Source of the DNA: Undibacterium hunanense
Lineage (GTDB): Bacteria > Pseudomonadota > Gammaproteobacteria > Burkholderiales > Burkholderiaceae_D
Assembly (NCBI RefSeq): GCF_014284335.1
Contig: NZ_JACOGF010000003.1
Location: forward strand, 62,001 to 126,000
Direction of reading: 5' to 3'
DNA: 64,000 nucleotides
Part shown: piece after piece, positions 39,701-46,977 of the stretch
Layout of the letters: every line of letters begins with the position of its first letter
Numbering within the stretch: position 1 is the stretch's first letter
The notes under the pieces: generated by a model
The model's database searches: none
Told to the model about the DNA's origin: nothing
The model's input: only the letters and a program-made list of their open reading frames with translations
Position numbers and translations under genes: made by a program

Positions 39701-40888
39701 CAGGCAGATTTACATATCATGGATAAGGCAAGCCACTATCCAATCCAGTCGATTGATCTGCGTGGTCTGTCGATCCAGCAAAGGAATGATGCGCTGGCTG
39801 CTCTGCGGGAAGAAATGACGCTGGCAAAAACTGATCTTCAGCAGTGGCCGCATTTCGATTGGCGCGCCAGCAGGATTTATCTGGAAAATCAGGATATCTT
39901 GCGCATACATCTGCGTATTGACACAACATTGACGGATATAGAGAGTTTTCGCATTATGTTGCGCGAATTGCATTTGTGGGTGCTTGATCCGCAACGCCGT
40001 TTACCTGCCTTGCAATTTGGTGCGCATGACTATTACGCGTGTGAACAGGCCTTGACTACGACCTCTGTTTATAAAAAACAGTCAGAGACATATGGCAAGC
40101 AACTGGCGCAATTACCGCCGCCCCCGCCTTTGACAGCATCAGCCAAAAACGAAATATCCGGAATATCTGGTGGTCACACGGCGGTATGGCGCGATGCCCT
40201 GCCACGCACAAACTGGCTGGCATTGAAAGCGACCGCCACACAAGCAGGTTTGACCGGCACCGCTGTCATGCTGGCGGCGTATGCCACAGCTATTGCAGCA
40301 TGCTCGGAACGAGCTGACTTCAGCCTGCGACTTGATTACCCGGACCGCAAGCCCTTGCACGCACAGATAGGTAACGTCATGCTGGATGCCAGTGACTGTG
40401 CCGTAATTGGTTGCCGTATTGATGCTGGCAGCTTTATGGCATTGGCCCAGGCGTGTGGCGAGGCTATCCGGCAAAGACTGGCTGCCGATCTGCTGGATGG
40501 TGCTGGCGTGCTGGCGGCGTATTGTTCTGCTGGTGTAGCAGGTACAAAACGTGTAGATGGTCCGCCATTGCCGCCTGTCGCCATGACCAGTCTTTTGGGT
40601 GTACGCACCACCTATGCAATTCCAGAAACCTCCGATCCCTTGCTGGGGATGCCAGCCTATGAGATTGCGACACAGCCAGGCACTGCGCTACATTTCCAGG
40701 TACTGGAGGAAGAAAGTGCACTGCTGTATAACATTGATCTGCGTACAGATTTGTTAGCCAGGGAACTGGGCGATACGCTGATGCGTTATTTGGCCACTAC
40801 CCTGCAGGTTTTGGCTAGCTCCCAGGCAGCCTGGAATACCGCGCCCAAAAACTTGCTGCAACCAGTCAAAGAGGCGGTACATGGCTGA
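33773..40888 (+). CDS. AT-less PKS / terminal Cy-like synthetase 2
   Basis: A 2371-aa protein that extends the chain from synthetase 1. Domains by approximate residue: KS 19-440 (Cys195 in TACSSS, His331, His371); a short linker with a post-AT-like PTCPFEGERCWY but no acyltransferase; C-methyltransferase 640-1010 (LEVGGGTGGTT); structural and catalytic KR halves, the latter at 1440-1620; two tandem ACPs (Ser1740, Ser1834); and a C-terminal Cy-like domain 1890-2371. The KR has His1587 where the catalytic Tyr belongs and a broken NADPH motif (IGGLCELG). The Cy-like domain keeps DTTLTDIES (Asp2050, Asp2055, Ser2058) but lacks the FPLT..Q.AYW and QTPQVWLD motifs seen in Cy1 and Cy2 of synthetase 1. 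No PCP or thioesterase follows. HMWP1 of yersiniabactin has KS-AT-MT-KR-ACP-Cy-MT-PCP-TE by contrast. The start at 33773 is chosen for AAGGA at 33763-33767; ATG at 33770 and 33755 are alternatives. It lies 85 nt after synthetase 1 and overlaps the reductase gene by 8 nt. Confidence 0.9.
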   Translation: MNTSNHNKPASVPDYGDTMPVAIIGAGCRMPRADDIFEYWRRLADGEELIDFFDAEQLTAAGVDPALLQRPGYVPAAAVVANADRFDWGFFGYSRHEAESIDPQQRLFLMCAWEALEMAGHTPAELAARGDELKIGVIGACKMSSYPAATFDKMEEIASPSTFARLIGNDKDYLATRVSYKLGLTGPSMTVQTACSSSLVAIHLACEQIASGECDMVLAGGAGIGFPQESGYVHREGMIFSHDGHCRPFDADAGGTTIGNGVAVVLLKSLERALADGDPVLAIVRGSAVNNDGAGKAGFTAPSPEGQARVISEALVMAEIDPASIGLVEAHGTATPLGDPIEVEALTRAWRRHTGASQYCALGSVKSNLGHLDTAAGVASFVKAAMALHFGQVPPSLHYEQANPAIDFENSPFFVPQMLLPWPLNEGPRRAAVSAFAIGGTNCHAILEQAPLRAALTPANGTPVLLLLSARSEAALKTLAQRHAWRLCEWTADQSLADYCATGVHHRSVYPYRLALLADGADDLISLLYAFIDGDGAKTKKLQSNQIQAWVANALTPGVDNQVLSDFVAVQAIAERPAWDQHPVSAIRPVARALLPTCPFEGERCWYTKPGAASVANSVTTSVNTPVATSDDGHPAWHAMRNAGHHSAAMLAADLDLSALPRENEGVDALHAAYVGQAFATLRVFESNDNDKWMDVDACLQAAGAPARYRQLFTRLLRDHADAGLLQKRGEGEQTSFRHLRTDIRPDPGPWLVLMRELGYQQLADLVERTGPRLADMLAEKVDAVSIVFPGAATDDVEHMYQDQPYSVYLNRIAAATVAGLAKAHDRPLRILEVGGGTGGTTRDILAQLPAGACELYTFTDLGILFLQKARKKFAAYPFMQYQSFDMNGAAIAQGLAAGGYDLIVAANVLHNAPDLRIMLANLATALAPDGVLMMREITTPKKLFDFVFGPLVPALSDSDQRDGELFASRLRWQQALTDAGFAQVDAMPGEGLPAHALGEQILVARWPGTGTHAVATSIADNSLIPISPASTVITADTAHVLEIQQPTVGNIITAILAWLSKLTPSTPATRCQLEQLRWHLDISNAPAPLQLTLTCSGDSLRAVVKDERGISQTLLTATVSHPRGLRRHDKQGVEAIHFDPSGHSLLDRVIKALSDDTSLFTGIGSLYWPVSSETLQSLRLYITEHGAVVTDATGQVQLDLRGLTILRHPACLPSLWNNEGDAELFDWQWQPVSVTSQLLPLPRRVLYISDENQSEFRQVLNKSGVECSLLSMDKLAQDKDALLTHLGTDVSGLDTPFDAVVYKAPPVNDLDDAVSLFETAGVTPLVNLMSALAVLPGVPALFVISPHAYAVTDTDQCTAWPAAGISGLLAVARQEMPGLHCVQLDTGDASVQEQVQTLLQLCRDGQSSQAPVLTLREGGLYRQQLTPSRLPAAATLPQGRHVLIGGLCELGLELAKWLVASGARDLLWLTRRLPDAKEKQALDILRVQGITVEIDAHADVTDVKAFTVALQRLKDGPSLGIVFHLAGVVNDAPLSAIRPQDWEVSLSTKLRAALRLHTLEAQLQPALTVYFSSAASAFGPVGQGSHALANAMLEGLATYRSRAGYDTLALAWGFWREIESETRQGLAAYLAERGMLGMSSAQGWALLAAAMGGNASVYLPCHVDWKRFSAQATPAQQARFGACWKDVVPLAASMQKQAVADNSGMTLPQQLRLHIAGLLGCPVDQVNEDSKLVQMGLDSLLMLDLAEQLKQKYGVTLSAEMLFRADTPKTLAAALQLQMDGLADPVTALLQAEAASALPAAHRYLRSRLGSLLQCAEADVNADTKLVELGLDSLLFLELSETIQQELGFKLSAEVAFQGGSLAALATVLVQALHPQLAAETKTPSISGLRQALLELEQREGGWLAGNGDVLPRSDNKLQALTGLRKLRWQLRSNDLPQQLYVEFDKPGHFDLDIFERAWQLLLERHAALRSTIDAQADLHIMDKASHYPIQSIDLRGLSIQQRNDALAALREEMTLAKTDLQQWPHFDWRASRIYLENQDILRIHLRIDTTLTDIESFRIMLRELHLWVLDPQRRLPALQFGAHDYYACEQALTTTSVYKKQSETYGKQLAQLPPPPPLTASAKNEISGISGGHTAVWRDALPRTNWLALKATATQAGLTGTAVMLAAYATAIAACSERADFSLRLDYPDRKPLHAQIGNVMLDASDCAVIGCRIDAGSFMALAQACGEAIRQRLAADLLDGAGVLAAYCSAGVAGTKRVDGPPLPPVAMTSLLGVRTTYAIPETSDPLLGMPAYEIATQPGTALHFQVLEEESALLYNIDLRTDLLARELGDTLMRYLATTLQVLASSQAAWNTAPKNLLQPVKEAVHG

Positions 40889-42041
40889 TATTCTGAATGT
40901 GGTTGTCTGTGGTACCCGTTTTGGTGAACATTATCTGGCGGCACTTAACTGCGCTGAACATCTGTGGTCTGCCCGGCCTGCGCATTTGCCACGCTATCGC
41001 CTGGCAGGCATCGTGGCACGTGGCAGTGCCCGTTCGCTGGCACTGGCTGAAAAACTGGCAGTACCCTTGTACACCGATGTCGCCCATCTGCCGGACGATA
41101 TTGATATTGCCTGTGTCGTTGTGCGCAGTGCGATTGTTGGTGGGGACGGTTCGGCGCTGGCGCGCAGTCTGCTGACAAAAGGTATTCATGTGCTGCAGGA
41201 GCATCCGGTGCATCCGACCGACATCTTGCGCCTGCGTGCCTTGGCGGCACAACATGGAAAATGCTATCACGTCAATACTTTTTATCCGCATCTGCCTGCC
41301 GGTCAGCGTTTCATTGATTATGCAAGACAGAGTGCCAGGCAACGGCCACCAGCTTTCGTAGAAATAACGACGAGTTTGCAACTGCTGTATTCCAGCCTGG
41401 ACATTGTTTGCCGCGCGCTGGGTAAGGCTACCCCTTTTGCATGCTCGCAACCCCTGGCCCTGCATGCTGAGCTTGCTGAATGGCTTGCTGACTATACATC
41501 GCCCTGGCCCTTCCGTGCTGTACAGGGCTTGATAGGTGGCGTGCCATTTTCATTGAATCTGCAAACCTGGTTGGATCCGGACGACCCCGATCACCATAGC
41601 CTGGTAATGCACCGTATTGCTATCGGTGGCCCTGAAGGCAATGTCTTGCTGGCCAATAGTTATGGACCTGTCGTCTGGAGTCATCCCATCTATGCGCCAG
41701 ACTATGAGCGCGATGACGCCCAGTCATCTTATCTGCTGGCACCAGATCACTTCGCGGAAAGCCGTTTCAACCGGCAACCGACAGCTACGATATTTGGCAA
41801 GCAGCATGGGCCCAGTCTGACTGAAGCAGCAACACATGATTTTTCGCTGGCAATTCATGCCGCGCTTGACGAATTGATGCAGGAAGACGCGCCGGTTCAC
41901 CAAGAGCATTGGTGGCAAGCGCATGGCGATGCCTGGCTGGGCATCATGCGTGCTGTCGGTCCAGCGCAACTGACTAGCCGGCCACCGCCAGCGCCCCCTT
42001 ATCCCGACCCGCTTGCCTATGCAAAGGAGTGCCAGACATGA
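40881..42041 (+). CDS. Thiazolinyl imide reductase
   Basis: A 386-aa NADPH-dependent enzyme of the YbtU/Irp3/PchG family, related to Gfo/Idh oxidoreductases. It reduces the second thiazoline ring to a thiazolidine while the chain is bound to the carrier protein. The N-terminal nucleotide-binding motif VVVCGTRFGEHYLAAL, the middle EHPVHP segment and the NTFYPHLPAG stretch are family features. It overlaps the end of synthetase 2 by 8 nt (ATGGCTGA) and the next gene by ATGA, so it is tightly coupled to the assembly line. Its presence supports a thiazoline-thiazolidine product, as in yersiniabactin, pyochelin, micacocidin and agrochelin. Confidence 0.93.
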   Translation: MADILNVVVCGTRFGEHYLAALNCAEHLWSARPAHLPRYRLAGIVARGSARSLALAEKLAVPLYTDVAHLPDDIDIACVVVRSAIVGGDGSALARSLLTKGIHVLQEHPVHPTDILRLRALAAQHGKCYHVNTFYPHLPAGQRFIDYARQSARQRPPAFVEITTSLQLLYSSLDIVCRALGKATPFACSQPLALHAELAEWLADYTSPWPFRAVQGLIGGVPFSLNLQTWLDPDDPDHHSLVMHRIAIGGPEGNVLLANSYGPVVWSHPIYAPDYERDDAQSSYLLAPDHFAESRFNRQPTATIFGKQHGPSLTEAATHDFSLAIHAALDELMQEDAPVHQEHWWQAHGDAWLGIMRAVGPAQLTSRPPPAPPYPDPLAYAKECQT

Positions 42042-43744
42042 ATCAAGCTGCAATGTCACCTCAAGTTTCATCGTCCGCTACACTGGATCGTAACCGTCAG
42101 GCTTACGCAGGCTTGGCCGAGGTGCTGGAAAATGCCGGTTTGGCAGAACATGCGCTGTACCTGAACTGGGGTTACGCTCCACAAACTGGTTTGCCTGATT
42201 GGGCATCAAACGTACTCCCGCCGGGAGAAACCGGCATGGCCCAGGCTCGCCTGATACTGGAAGTGCTGGGAGACACACCGCTGACGGGAAAACGTGTGCT
42301 GGATGTGGGTTGTGGTCGTGGTGGTGCGCTGGCCTTGCTTGCACGCTTATATCCTGACAGCAATCTGGCAGGTGCAGACCTGAGTGCTGCCAATATTGCG
42401 TATTGCCGCAAGCGCCACCAGCATGCCCGTTTGCGCTTCCAGGTTGCCGATGCCTGTCGCCTGCCCTACCCGGACCAGAGTGTGGATGTGTTGTTGAATC
42501 TGGAGTCATCCGGTGCCTATCCGGATTTGCCGGCATTTTTTGCGCATGCTTATCGTGTATTGAAACCTGGCGGGCGCTTTTGCTATGCAGACGTAGTGGC
42601 AGCCGATGCGCTGGACGCTGTACGCCAGGCGCTGCAACAAACAGGTTTCGTACTGGAGCGTCAACGCTCTGTTAGCAGGCAAGTGTGTGCTGCCAGAACA
42701 GCCAGCCCTGCAGGTCTGTGGACTCGCCTGGACAATGCCCTGAATGCACTCAACAAACCAGGTTTGCGTGCAGAACTGGAACGCTATCTGGCCCAGCCTG
42801 AATCCGGATTGTTCCATGCATTGCAGGATGGGCGTGCTGACTACCATATCTTTCATTTGCGGCGTGACTACACCAACGCAGGCAAGGTCAGTAAGGACAT
42901 TGCCGCGCAACTGTTGGAACGTTCTGCCAGGCTTGATCAACTGGAAAATCCGGCAACGCTTGCCGCGTCGGCGTCGGCATGGTTTCCATTTTCCACCCCT
43001 GATGCCAGCCGTGGGTGTAATGTGTTTGCCTTGCCCTATGCTGGTGGTGGTGCATCGGTATATCGTCAATGGCAATTACCGCCGCGTGATGCGGGACCAG
43101 CCTGGCGCGTATGTCCATTGCAACTGCCCGGGCGTGAAAGCCGCCTCACAGAAGCTGCCATCAATGACATGGAGGTCATGGTGGACCAGATTGTCGCAGC
43201 GATTGCACCTTACACTCATCTGCCCTGGGCCTTGATGGGATGCAGCCTGGGTTGCAAGATCGCGTATGAAGTGGCGCGCCGTTTTGAACTTATGGGGCGC
43301 AAGCCGGCATTGCTGTTTCTTATGGCCTGCCCTGCCCCCAGTCTGCCATTGAAACGTCGCGTATCGACTTATAACGACCATGATTTCGCCGGTGAGGTAA
43401 GGCATCTGGGCGGTACGCCACCAGAGATCATGGCCGATGCTGAAATGATGCGTACCATCATGCCGATATTGCGTAACGATAGTGCACTGGCGGAAGGCTA
43501 TACCGCGCTTGCAGATAGCAAGATTAATGTCCCCATGCTGATGGTGGCCGCCAGCGATGATCATCTGGTCACGGTGGAAGAAGCACGCCGCTGGGGACGC
43601 CATGCCGGTGCCGGTTTTGACTGGCGCATGGTGGACGGAGGACATTTTTTCCTGCGCCAGCGCCGGCAGGAATTGCTGGGCTGGCTACACGATGCACTCA
43701 GGGCCAGTGAACACAAAATGGGAGAAGTATTATTGTGTCAATAG
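42038..43744 (+). CDS. Methyltransferase-thioesterase fusion 2 (Ser nucleophile)
   Basis: A 568-aa two-domain protein. Residues ~45-230 form a SAM methyltransferase (LDVGCGRGGALALLARL, GADLSAANI, LKPGGRFCYADVV). Residues ~320-560 form a type II-like thioesterase (FALPYAGGGASVYRQW, CPLQLPGRES, GCSLGC, His in DGGHFFL). The nucleophile is Ser here, while the paralogue at 15562-17220 has Cys. The ATG at 42038 has AAAGGAG 8 nt upstream and overlaps the reductase stop; the GTG at 42029 is less likely. Because synthetase 2 has no thioesterase, this is the best candidate for chain release, and its methyltransferase for N-methylation of the thiazolidine formed by the preceding gene. These roles are inferred from position. 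Confidence 0.88.
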   Translation: MNQAAMSPQVSSSATLDRNRQAYAGLAEVLENAGLAEHALYLNWGYAPQTGLPDWASNVLPPGETGMAQARLILEVLGDTPLTGKRVLDVGCGRGGALALLARLYPDSNLAGADLSAANIAYCRKRHQHARLRFQVADACRLPYPDQSVDVLLNLESSGAYPDLPAFFAHAYRVLKPGGRFCYADVVAADALDAVRQALQQTGFVLERQRSVSRQVCAARTASPAGLWTRLDNALNALNKPGLRAELERYLAQPESGLFHALQDGRADYHIFHLRRDYTNAGKVSKDIAAQLLERSARLDQLENPATLAASASAWFPFSTPDASRGCNVFALPYAGGGASVYRQWQLPPRDAGPAWRVCPLQLPGRESRLTEAAINDMEVMVDQIVAAIAPYTHLPWALMGCSLGCKIAYEVARRFELMGRKPALLFLMACPAPSLPLKRRVSTYNDHDFAGEVRHLGGTPPEIMADAEMMRTIMPILRNDSALAEGYTALADSKINVPMLMVAASDDHLVTVEEARRWGRHAGAGFDWRMVDGGHFFLRQRRQELLGWLHDALRASEHKMGEVLLCQ

Positions 43745-44439
43745 CAGTTTGGCCAATGGAAAAAGTCGCCGGCTCCCTGGCTTTGGATAAAAACGAGATC
43801 ATGGTGATATTGGCGAAACGCGACATGGCCAGTATCATTCCCCTGCACTTGCTGAATGACAGGGAAATGGCCAGATACCAGGCCTTCGTTTTTGTAGCTG
43901 ACCGCCAGCGTTATCTGGTTGCCCATGGCTTGAAACGGCAAGTGCTGGCGCAGTTGACAGGCAAGTCTCCCGCAGCATTGCAGTTTCATGCGGGGCCGGC
44001 AGGTAAGCCCTATTTGGCCGACGTTAACCTGCATTTTAATTTATCACATAGTGGTGACTGGATTGCACTTGCTTTCTGTGTAAGACATCCGCTTGGTATT
44101 GACGTTGAACAGCCAAGAAACATCTGTTATGACAGCCTGTGGAAGCAGATTGCACATCCACAAGATCAGATATCCTTACAGGAATACACTGAAGAGAAAA
44201 CTGAGGAACAAGGTTTCCTGGCGACGTGGAGCATGAAGGAAGCAGTAGCAAAATGCACGGGTCTGGGCTTGTCCATGGATTTTCCTTCCCTGCGCCTTAC
44301 CCCTGATGGGAGCGGCAAGCATGTCTGTGTTAACCGGGATGGTGCCTGGTACATCAGGCATTTCATTCATGAAGATATGCACATGGCTGTTGCCAGTAGC
44401 GATGCAGACTTGCGGCTTCGGCTTGTGCAACTGACTTGA
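43735..44439 (+). CDS. 4'-phosphopantetheinyl transferase, Sfp type
   Basis: A 234-aa enzyme that attaches the phosphopantetheine arm of coenzyme A to carrier-protein serines, here the six carriers of the two synthetases. Motifs are visible in order: GKPYLADVNLHFNLSHSGDW, GIDVEQPR (metal-binding Asp and Glu) and WSMKEAVAKCTGLGL. The GTG at 43735 overlaps the end of the fusion gene and has GGAGA upstream; an ATG at 43756 would give a slightly shorter protein. It is the last gene of the rightward operon and converges with the cytochrome gene 56 nt further on. Confidence 0.92.
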   Translation: MSIAVWPMEKVAGSLALDKNEIMVILAKRDMASIIPLHLLNDREMARYQAFVFVADRQRYLVAHGLKRQVLAQLTGKSPAALQFHAGPAGKPYLADVNLHFNLSHSGDWIALAFCVRHPLGIDVEQPRNICYDSLWKQIAHPQDQISLQEYTEEKTEEQGFLATWSMKEAVAKCTGLGLSMDFPSLRLTPDGSGKHVCVNRDGAWYIRHFIHEDMHMAVASSDADLRLRLVQLT

Positions 44440-44495
44440 TGGTGCAATCGGTTCTTTGTCTTGTGCTTCTGCACTTCTGCACTTCATTACCTGAA

Positions 44496-45884
44496 TCACT
44501 GCCAGGTGCGCAATACCCTGAATACACCGTGATAAACGTCAACAGCAAGCAATTGTCCGGCATGGCTGCCATGATGCAGATCAGGACGAAAGCTGATTTT
44601 TCCAAAATCTGGAACCGGAAAATCCCTGAGGTTTTCCAGTTGTTGCAAGAGATCGGCACGCCCCAACTGGCGACCACAGCGCTTGAGCGCTTCAACCAGT
44701 ACCAGGCCGGACGCATAGGCAGCATCGCCGTAGGCGGTAGCCAGGTCAAATGAGCTGCTTCTTGTACGCCATGGCAACAGCAGGCGTAACCGCCCTGCCT
44801 GCGCAGGTGTCAGACGCAAGCTTGCTGGGCCTAAATGTATGGCGCTGGCATATATCAGGCCGTTGCCACCGGCTTCAAGCAAGTCAGGTAAATGGGTAGC
44901 ACTACCAAGAAAAATCACCACTTCACCCTGTATGGATTTCCTGGCTGGCCTGGCTGGCCAGACCTGCTCGCGCAGGGATTGGTGGAGCAAACCAGCCTGT
45001 TCCCGCAATTCCGCCAGCAATAACTGTAAAGCAGGATCATGGCCGGCGTCATAGTCGGCGCCATATATCAACTTAATTTGTTGTGCTGCTTTTCCACCAG
45101 GATAATCCAGTGCGACCTGAGTAAGTAAAGCCCTGGCTTGCTCGCGCATGGAAGCCAGCAGATGAAAACTACCTGGCGAAACGGTATCGGAAAAATTGAC
45201 CGTACCAGGCAGAGGCAAAGGGCCGATGACTGGTGTGCCACTGCCTGCATTTGTGGTGTAGCGTGCGTTATTGGTATTGTTTGACAGATCAGTCTTGTGG
45301 GTAGCCTGAAGGTTGGCAACTTCGACCAACACTTCGCCTGGCGGCGGATTGATGAGCAACTGTAGCTGGCGCCCATACACGACCTGATCAAATGCCGTGT
45401 TCAAACCTGCCTGTATGGCAGTACCGTAGGCAGTGGGCGGCAACATGACACCAATGCGCAGCACCGATTCACTCACACCAGGCGTGTCCTTACCGATCAC
45501 ATTCAGATAGGCAAGCAAATCATCGAGGCTTGCTGCATCAAACTGGTAACGTGGCATGAGCGGATGCAGGACTTGTCCATTACTGCCCACTCCCTCAAGC
45601 ATGGCGCGTAGTATAGGCAACCGGTCTGACCTGCCAGCTATGGCTGGCGCGCGCAAGCCTCCTTCTTCACGGCCTTCACCAAGACTGCCGTGGCAGCGTA
45701 TGCATGCTGCTTGCCCATTCCAGCCGTTTCGATACAAGGCTTGCCCGCGTTGCCAGGCTTGATCATCGGCGGCTGTGGCAAGGTCTGCACACAGTAACCA
45801 TGAGAGCCATGATAGCCACAATACACTTTTGAAAAAGGCAACCCAGGGTTTTGTCGCTATTGTGTTCGCTATCTTGCTGGTCAT
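44496..45884 (-). CDS. Cytochrome c / periplasmic ligand-binding fusion
   Basis: A 462-aa exported protein: signal peptide ending near LATAAD (residue ~40), a mono-heme cytochrome c domain at ~42-135 with CIRCH at 61-65 and a possible distal Met in HPLMPRYQ, then a type 1 periplasmic binding-protein domain (~140-460, starting LRIGVMLPPTAYGTAIQAGL). The binding domain resembles amino-acid/branched-chain ABC solute-binding proteins, but no ABC permease is nearby. It is the last gene of the multicopper oxidase operon and overlaps the Sco gene by ATGA, so an electron-carrying or redox-sensing role beside the oxidase is likely. Confidence 0.82.
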   Translation of the reverse strand: MTSKIANTIATKPWVAFFKSVLWLSWLSWLLCADLATAADDQAWQRGQALYRNGWNGQAACIRCHGSLGEGREEGGLRAPAIAGRSDRLPILRAMLEGVGSNGQVLHPLMPRYQFDAASLDDLLAYLNVIGKDTPGVSESVLRIGVMLPPTAYGTAIQAGLNTAFDQVVYGRQLQLLINPPPGEVLVEVANLQATHKTDLSNNTNNARYTTNAGSGTPVIGPLPLPGTVNFSDTVSPGSFHLLASMREQARALLTQVALDYPGGKAAQQIKLIYGADYDAGHDPALQLLLAELREQAGLLHQSLREQVWPARPARKSIQGEVVIFLGSATHLPDLLEAGGNGLIYASAIHLGPASLRLTPAQAGRLRLLLPWRTRSSSFDLATAYGDAAYASGLVLVEALKRCGRQLGRADLLQQLENLRDFPVPDFGKISFRPDLHHGSHAGQLLAVDVYHGVFRVLRTWQ

Positions 45885-46960
45885 CGTGCTGGCAGCAGCT
45901 TCCCTACCGCTACGGCAATGTCTTCCGGTCTGGCGGTTGCATGCAACTTCTTCCAGTCGCCAGTCTGCATATTACCTGCCAATAAAACGGCGCTATGGGC
46001 GTCTTTGTCAACGCCACTACCACCCAGTTTCTGCGCAACTGTGGCAATATTTTCCGCACTGCCAGTCAGGAACAGCCAGCCCGGACGCACCTGGAACTTG
46101 CTGGCAAATTCTTTCAGCACTTTTGGTGTGTCGGTTTCAGGATCGACGGTAATGCTGACCATTTGAACGCGAGAATCCAGCAAGGGCTGCACTTTGGCCA
46201 GATTGGCGGTCATGGGGGAACAAATGCCTGGACAAGAGGTAAAGATGAAATTGATCAGCACCACTTTGTCTTTCATGACGTCATCAAAAAAATGCACGGT
46301 TTTTCCATCTTGCGTTTGCAGAGGCACATTGGGAAAATATCGCCCATTAGCTGTCTGCAAAGCAGGGTCAGGTCCGGCCACTTGTTCAACGGTGTTCAAG
46401 ATGAGTTTTGCATCAGGCAGGCTGGCCAATTGCTGCCAGGCGTTCTTTTTCTCATTGATGACCAGGACCAGGCCGCTATGATTGCTTTTGTCGCCCACGC
46501 CGGCATTCAGGGACCGTAATAACTTGTCGATCACTGTTTTGTTCCCCGTCAAAAACTGCCAGCCAGGGCCTACTTCAAACTGTTGCGCAAAAGCTTTCAG
46601 GCGCGCAGGTTGATCGGTGTTGGGGTCAATGCTGACTGAAATGAAAACCACGTCGCGTCCGACCCGGGTCCCCAGGTCACGCTGAACCTGGCGCAGGGTC
46701 GCCGTTTGTGTGGGGCAAATCATGGTGCAGGATGTAAAGATGAAATTGACCACGGCAGTCTTGCCCTGCACAAGATCACGATAGAAGGATAAATTCTTGC
46801 CATCCTGATTGATCAGTTGGGCGTCAGGTATGGGACGCATTGCTGCCTGCGCAGATGATGATGCAAACGACAGCAACAGCCAAAGGCTGTAACATGCTAT
46901 GAATCTCAATGCTTGGTTTATCATGCCTGGGAGGTCTTTCATCATTTGCTTCATATTCAT
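45881..46960 (-). CDS. Tandem Sco/SenC copper chaperone
   Basis: A 359-aa exported protein with a signal peptide (to about SAQA, residue 39) and two consecutive Sco1/SenC thioredoxin-fold domains. Each has a CxxxC copper site (CTMIC near residue 78, CPGIC near 245) and the downstream His (NHSGLVL near 160, AHSAVLL near 324). Sco proteins deliver copper to, or reduce, cuproenzymes. The usual protein has one domain, so this is a duplication-fusion. It lies in an operon with a multicopper oxidase, whose copper sites it probably loads. A 17-nt gap separates it from the propeller gene. Confidence 0.9.
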   Translation of the reverse strand: MNMKQMMKDLPGMINQALRFIACYSLWLLLSFASSSAQAAMRPIPDAQLINQDGKNLSFYRDLVQGKTAVVNFIFTSCTMICPTQTATLRQVQRDLGTRVGRDVVFISVSIDPNTDQPARLKAFAQQFEVGPGWQFLTGNKTVIDKLLRSLNAGVGDKSNHSGLVLVINEKKNAWQQLASLPDAKLILNTVEQVAGPDPALQTANGRYFPNVPLQTQDGKTVHFFDDVMKDKVVLINFIFTSCPGICSPMTANLAKVQPLLDSRVQMVSITVDPETDTPKVLKEFASKFQVRPGWLFLTGSAENIATVAQKLGGSGVDKDAHSAVLLAGNMQTGDWKKLHATARPEDIAVAVGKLLPAR

Positions 46961-46977
46961 CCCGATTTTGGAGAAAA

